Source: JBBDMU01 sp040878115 (lineage in GTDB: Bacteria > Bacteroidota > Rhodothermia > Balneolales > Natronogracilivirgulaceae). From it: a stretch of 9,193 nucleotides of DNA. A model generated the notes under the pieces. The model ran no database searches and had not been told where the DNA came from. It saw nothing but the letters and a program-made list of their open reading frames with translations. The first letter of the stretch is position 1. Every line of letters starts with the position of its first letter. Position numbers and translations under genes: made by a program. Location: positions 1 to 9,193 of the forward strand of contig JBBDMV010000170.1 of assembly GCA_040878115.1 (NCBI GenBank), read 5' to 3'. Positions 7,093 to 9,193 of the stretch are shown piece by piece.

Positions 7093-8595
7093 ATGGGCGA
7101 GAGTGTATTTAAAATGATATCTATGCTTAAAAAAGAAGCGGTTATTTCTATTGCTATTTTACTTTTAGTAAGCGCTAATAGTATTGCGCAAAATAAAAGT
7201 GAGGAACAAAAGCCAAACTTTGTTATCATTTTTATAGATGATATGGGATACGGTGATCTGGAAAGTTACGGAGCCACGGGATACGAAACACCAAATACAA
7301 GCAGCATGGCCGCCGAAGGAATGCGGTTTACCCACTTTTATGTACCGCAGGCTGTGTGCAGTGCATCCAGAGCAGCTTTGTTGACAGGATCTTATTCAAA
7401 TAGAGTTGGTATTTCAGGTGCTTTAGGGCCGACAAGTCCTATAGCTTTGAATCCACAGGAGGAAACCATAGCTGATCTATTAAAAAATGAAGGATATCGA
7501 ACAGGCATGATGGGTAAATGGCATTTGGGTTCTAAAGAACCTTATTTGCCACTGCAACAGGGCTTCGACGAATATATCGGCATTCCCTATTCCAACGACA
7601 TGTGGGCGGTAGATTATGACGGAACACCGATAACGGATACAACCAACACCAGAATAAGGTACCCTACTTTGCCTCTCATTGAAGGCAATAATAAAATTGA
7701 AACCATTGAAACACTGGAGGACCAAAGTAGGCTTACTTCCCTGTTTACGGAGCGGGCTGTAGAGTTTATTCGAAAAAATAGGAATGCCCCCTTCTTTCTT
7801 TATCTCGCGCACCCTCAACCTCATGTGCCTCTGGCCGTATCGGATCGGTTCAGGGGGAAGAGTAAAGACGGATTGTTTGGTGATGTCATGATGGAGCTGG
7901 ATTGGTCGGTCGGTGAAATTATGAAAACGCTGGATGAATTGGGTTTAAGTGAAGAAACCCTTGTGATCTTTACCAGTGATAATGGTCCGTGGCTTAATTA
8001 TGGGAACCATGCAGGGAATACGGGTGGATTACGTGAAGGCAAAGGTTCCGAATGGGAAGGAGGCGTCAGGGTGCCGGCAATTATGCATTGGGAGGGTAAA
8101 ATCTCACCGGGTACGGTTAATAACAAATTAGCCTCCACAATTGATCTGCTGCCTACCATTGTCCAGTTAAGCGGGTCCGATAGCCCTTCCAGGAAGATTG
8201 ATGGCGTTGATATATCTTCTTTGTTATTCGATGAAGAAGATGCAAACCCAAGAGACCATTTTGCCTATTATTATGGAAGAAATGAATTACAGGCGATCCG
8301 AAAAGATCATTGGAAATTGGTGTTCCCGCATTCGTACAGGTCGTATAAGCAGGACCTTCCGGGCCGGGATGGCTGGCCCGGGCAAACGACAACCGCTGAA
8401 GCTGATTACGCCTTGTACAACTTGCGCACGGATCCTGGTGAAACGCTGGATGTACGAGATGGTTTTCCTGAAGTTGTAAGAGAACTTGAAGCTTTGGCAG
8501 AGAATTACAGAGAAGCATTGGGAGATGCTTTGACAGGTCGGGAAGGGGCAGAAAAAAGACCTCCTGCTCAAGTTGATGGACTCAATTCACGGTGA
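7093..8595 (+). CDS. Exported family S1 sulfatase, arylsulfatase A-type
   Basis: This 500-residue sulfatase has all the expected residues. Metal ligands are Asp49-Asp50 in FIDDMGYGDL. The formylglycine motif is Cys89-Ser-Ala-Ser-Arg93 followed by AALLTG. Lys142 and His144 are in GKWHLG, His240/His244 in LAHPQPHVPL, Asp296-Asn297 in TSDNGPW, and Lys317 in GLREGKGSEWEGG. FDEYIGIPYSND resembles the human arylsulfatase A block FLGIPYSHD, and the C-terminal ALYNLRTDPGE region is typical of the arylsulfatase A/steryl-sulfatase branch. The natural substrate cannot be told from this. The motif has Ala where CxPSR has Pro, an accepted variant (C/S-x-P/A-x-R). The signal peptide looks like MLKKEAVISIAILLLVSANSIAQ, which suggests real initiation at Met11 (7123) or Met8 (7114) rather than at 7093. 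It is not a lipoprotein, so probably periplasmic or secreted. The 3' third contains GC-rich patches (38 of 60 bases at 8341-8400). Confidence 0.94.
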   Translation: MGESVFKMISMLKKEAVISIAILLLVSANSIAQNKSEEQKPNFVIIFIDDMGYGDLESYGATGYETPNTSSMAAEGMRFTHFYVPQAVCSASRAALLTGSYSNRVGISGALGPTSPIALNPQEETIADLLKNEGYRTGMMGKWHLGSKEPYLPLQQGFDEYIGIPYSNDMWAVDYDGTPITDTTNTRIRYPTLPLIEGNNKIETIETLEDQSRLTSLFTERAVEFIRKNRNAPFFLYLAHPQPHVPLAVSDRFRGKSKDGLFGDVMMELDWSVGEIMKTLDELGLSEETLVIFTSDNGPWLNYGNHAGNTGGLREGKGSEWEGGVRVPAIMHWEGKISPGTVNNKLASTIDLLPTIVQLSGSDSPSRKIDGVDISSLLFDEEDANPRDHFAYYYGRNELQAIRKDHWKLVFPHSYRSYKQDLPGRDGWPGQTTTAEADYALYNLRTDPGETLDVRDGFPEVVRELEALAENYREALGDALTGREGAEKRPPAQVDGLNSR

Positions 8596-8617
8596 TGTAT
8601 AATGAGGATAATAAACC

Positions 8618-8746
8618 ATGAATATTAGAAAGAGTACCAACAAGTGGGCTGTAACACGACGAGACTTTCTTAAGGAATCGAGGCTGATGGCTTTGAGGAT
8701 TAACCATGTCAATCACCGGTTATCGCAAAGCGGATACGGTAAATAA
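8618..8746 (+). pseudogene. Stump of a Tat-exported protein: 42-codon frame with a twin-arginine motif
   Basis: From ATG 8618 the frame reads MNIRKSTNKWAVTRRDFLKE and then 22 further residues to TAA at 8744. TRRDFLKE is a classic twin-arginine (Tat) export motif of the kind that opens Gfo/Idh/MocA oxidoreductases, sugar isomerases and some sulfatases in PULs. The hydrophobic segment that must follow is absent: SRLMALRINHVNHRLSQSGYGK is polar and ends at once. The simplest reading is that the gene lost its middle by deletion and that its leader is now joined to a few C-terminal or unrelated codons. GAGG at 8604-8607 stands 10 bases before the ATG, so it may still be translated. A functional 42-residue peptide is possible but unlikely. 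The upstream sulfatase ends 22 bases before, so it lies in the same transcript. Confidence 0.55.
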
Positions 8747-8803
8747 ATTACCCACCGGATCCTGATCCAATTTGAATTTAACGGTTTATAACTGGCATAT
8801 TAT

Positions 8804-8809
8804 GAGGAG
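8804..8809 (+). promoter_or_regulatory. Shine-Dalgarno GAGGAG for the last sulfatase gene
   Basis: GAGGAG lies 5 bases before ATG 8815, an ideal Shine-Dalgarno arrangement. It is unusual here, since susD, the first sulfatase and the DUF1080 gene have AT-rich starts without one. It favours initiation at 8815 even though the lipoprotein signal looks more normal when read from Met20 (8872), which has no such site upstream. Confidence 0.6.
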
Positions 8810-8814
8810 TAAAT

Positions 8815-9193
8815 ATGAATATTGCCACAATTAGCAATACTGATAATCGACAAAGATCTTGTTCCTATAGGATGAAGAAACCAAAGAAACCTTACCTGTT
8901 GTGTCTATCTAGTTTATTGATTTCTTTGACAACAACTGCCTGTAATATCGAACCGGCAGAGGAAGTTGTATCACCCGATGGTTGCACTACGGGATCAATG
9001 AACATTGTACTTTATGTGAGTGATGACCACGGCCAGGATACCGGGGCCTATGGCAATGACGAAATTAAAACCCCTAATCTGGATGCTATGGCAGCCGAAG
9101 GGGTGTTATTTAAAAATGCTTATGCTACCACGGCAAGCTGCAGTGCAAGCCGTTCGGTTATTTTATCCGGTTTGCACAATCACCGGAACGGCC
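8815..9193 (+). CDS. Family S1 sulfatase lipoprotein, heparan N-sulfatase (sulfamidase)-like, 3'-truncated by the window edge
   Basis: Only the first 126 codons are in view. Met20 begins a lipoprotein signal: MKKPKK, hydrophobic LLCLSSLLISL, then TTAC with Cys43 as the likely lipidation site. If translation starts at the well-placed Shine-Dalgarno, a 19-residue polar extension precedes it. The sulfatase domain starts at MNIVLYVSDDHGQDTGAYGN with metal ligands Asp70-Asp71, followed by TPNLDAMAAEGVLFKNAYAT. The formylglycine motif is Cys109-Ser-Ala-Ser-Arg113, then VILSGLHNHRNG. The residues SGAYxN, TPxLDALA, LFxNAF, SSCSPSR and GLPQHQNG in human sulfamidase (SGSH) line up with this block. The group is known for N-sulfoglucosamine sulfohydrolase (S1_8-like), although the group also holds ester sulfatases, and the substrate-specific part is outside the window. 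It follows the Tat-leader stump by 68 bases. Confidence 0.9.
   Translation, partial: MNIATISNTDNRQRSCSYRMKKPKKPYLLCLSSLLISLTTTACNIEPAEEVVSPDGCTTGSMNIVLYVSDDHGQDTGAYGNDEIKTPNLDAMAAEGVLFKNAYATTASCSASRSVILSGLHNHRNG

Noticed and set aside
8281..8600. Terminator after the arylsulfatase gene
   Set aside because: GC-rich inverted bits near 8360-8380 are inside the gene and no hairpin with a T-run follows the stop, so transcription probably continues to 8815 and beyond.

Overview
The window looks like part of a polysaccharide-utilisation locus (PUL) from a member of Bacteroidota or a close relative (the Balneolota/Rhodothermota type is equally possible). The grounds are a SusC/SusD outer-membrane glycan-import pair, several exported lipoproteins, and AT-rich, mostly Shine-Dalgarno-free gene starts. 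All convincing genes lie on the + strand. The species and the exact glycan cannot be read from the sequence.

Layout. 1-2412 is the 3' part of a SusC/RagA TonB-dependent transporter gene whose 5' end lies outside the window. 2436-4040 is its SusD/RagB partner lipoprotein. A small GGAA-loop hairpin and a very strong intrinsic terminator (4104-4139) follow. Only 20 bases after the terminator's T-run a sulfatase gene starts (4160-5803), resembling the GlcNAc-6-O-sulfatase group (SulfAtlas S1_11-like). 5895-6647 encodes a lipoprotein of the DUF1080 / 3-keto-disaccharide hydrolase family. 6648-7092 has no intact gene, but holds an inverted repeat directly after the DUF1080 stop, a frame-shifted remnant that reads like a piece of another sulfatase, and a possible promoter overlapped by a palindrome. 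7093-8595 encodes an arylsulfatase-A-type sulfatase. 8618-8746 is a 42-codon reading frame that begins with a clean twin-arginine (Tat) motif but has no mature domain, probably the stump of a deleted exported enzyme. From 8815 to the window end runs the N-terminal part of a sulfatase resembling heparan N-sulfatase (sulfamidase).

Working together (inference): SusC/SusD would bind and import a sulfated oligosaccharide. Three sulfatases from different families would strip sulfates at different positions, and the DUF1080 protein would cleave a 3-keto-glycoside made by an oxidoreductase not seen here. The GlcNAc-6-sulfatase-like and sulfamidase-like pair points to an aminosugar-containing sulfated glycan such as a heparan-type glycosaminoglycan, but no lyase or glycoside hydrolase is in view, so this is a hypothesis. 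All three sulfatases carry the Cys-type formylglycine motif and need a maturase encoded elsewhere.

The most notable points are the terminator placed against a downstream PUL gene with little room for a promoter, the two gene relics (sulfatase and Tat leader), which suggest gene turnover inside the locus, and the duplicated-looking start region at 8602 and 8802. No RNA genes, CRISPR arrays, insertion sequences or origins were seen.
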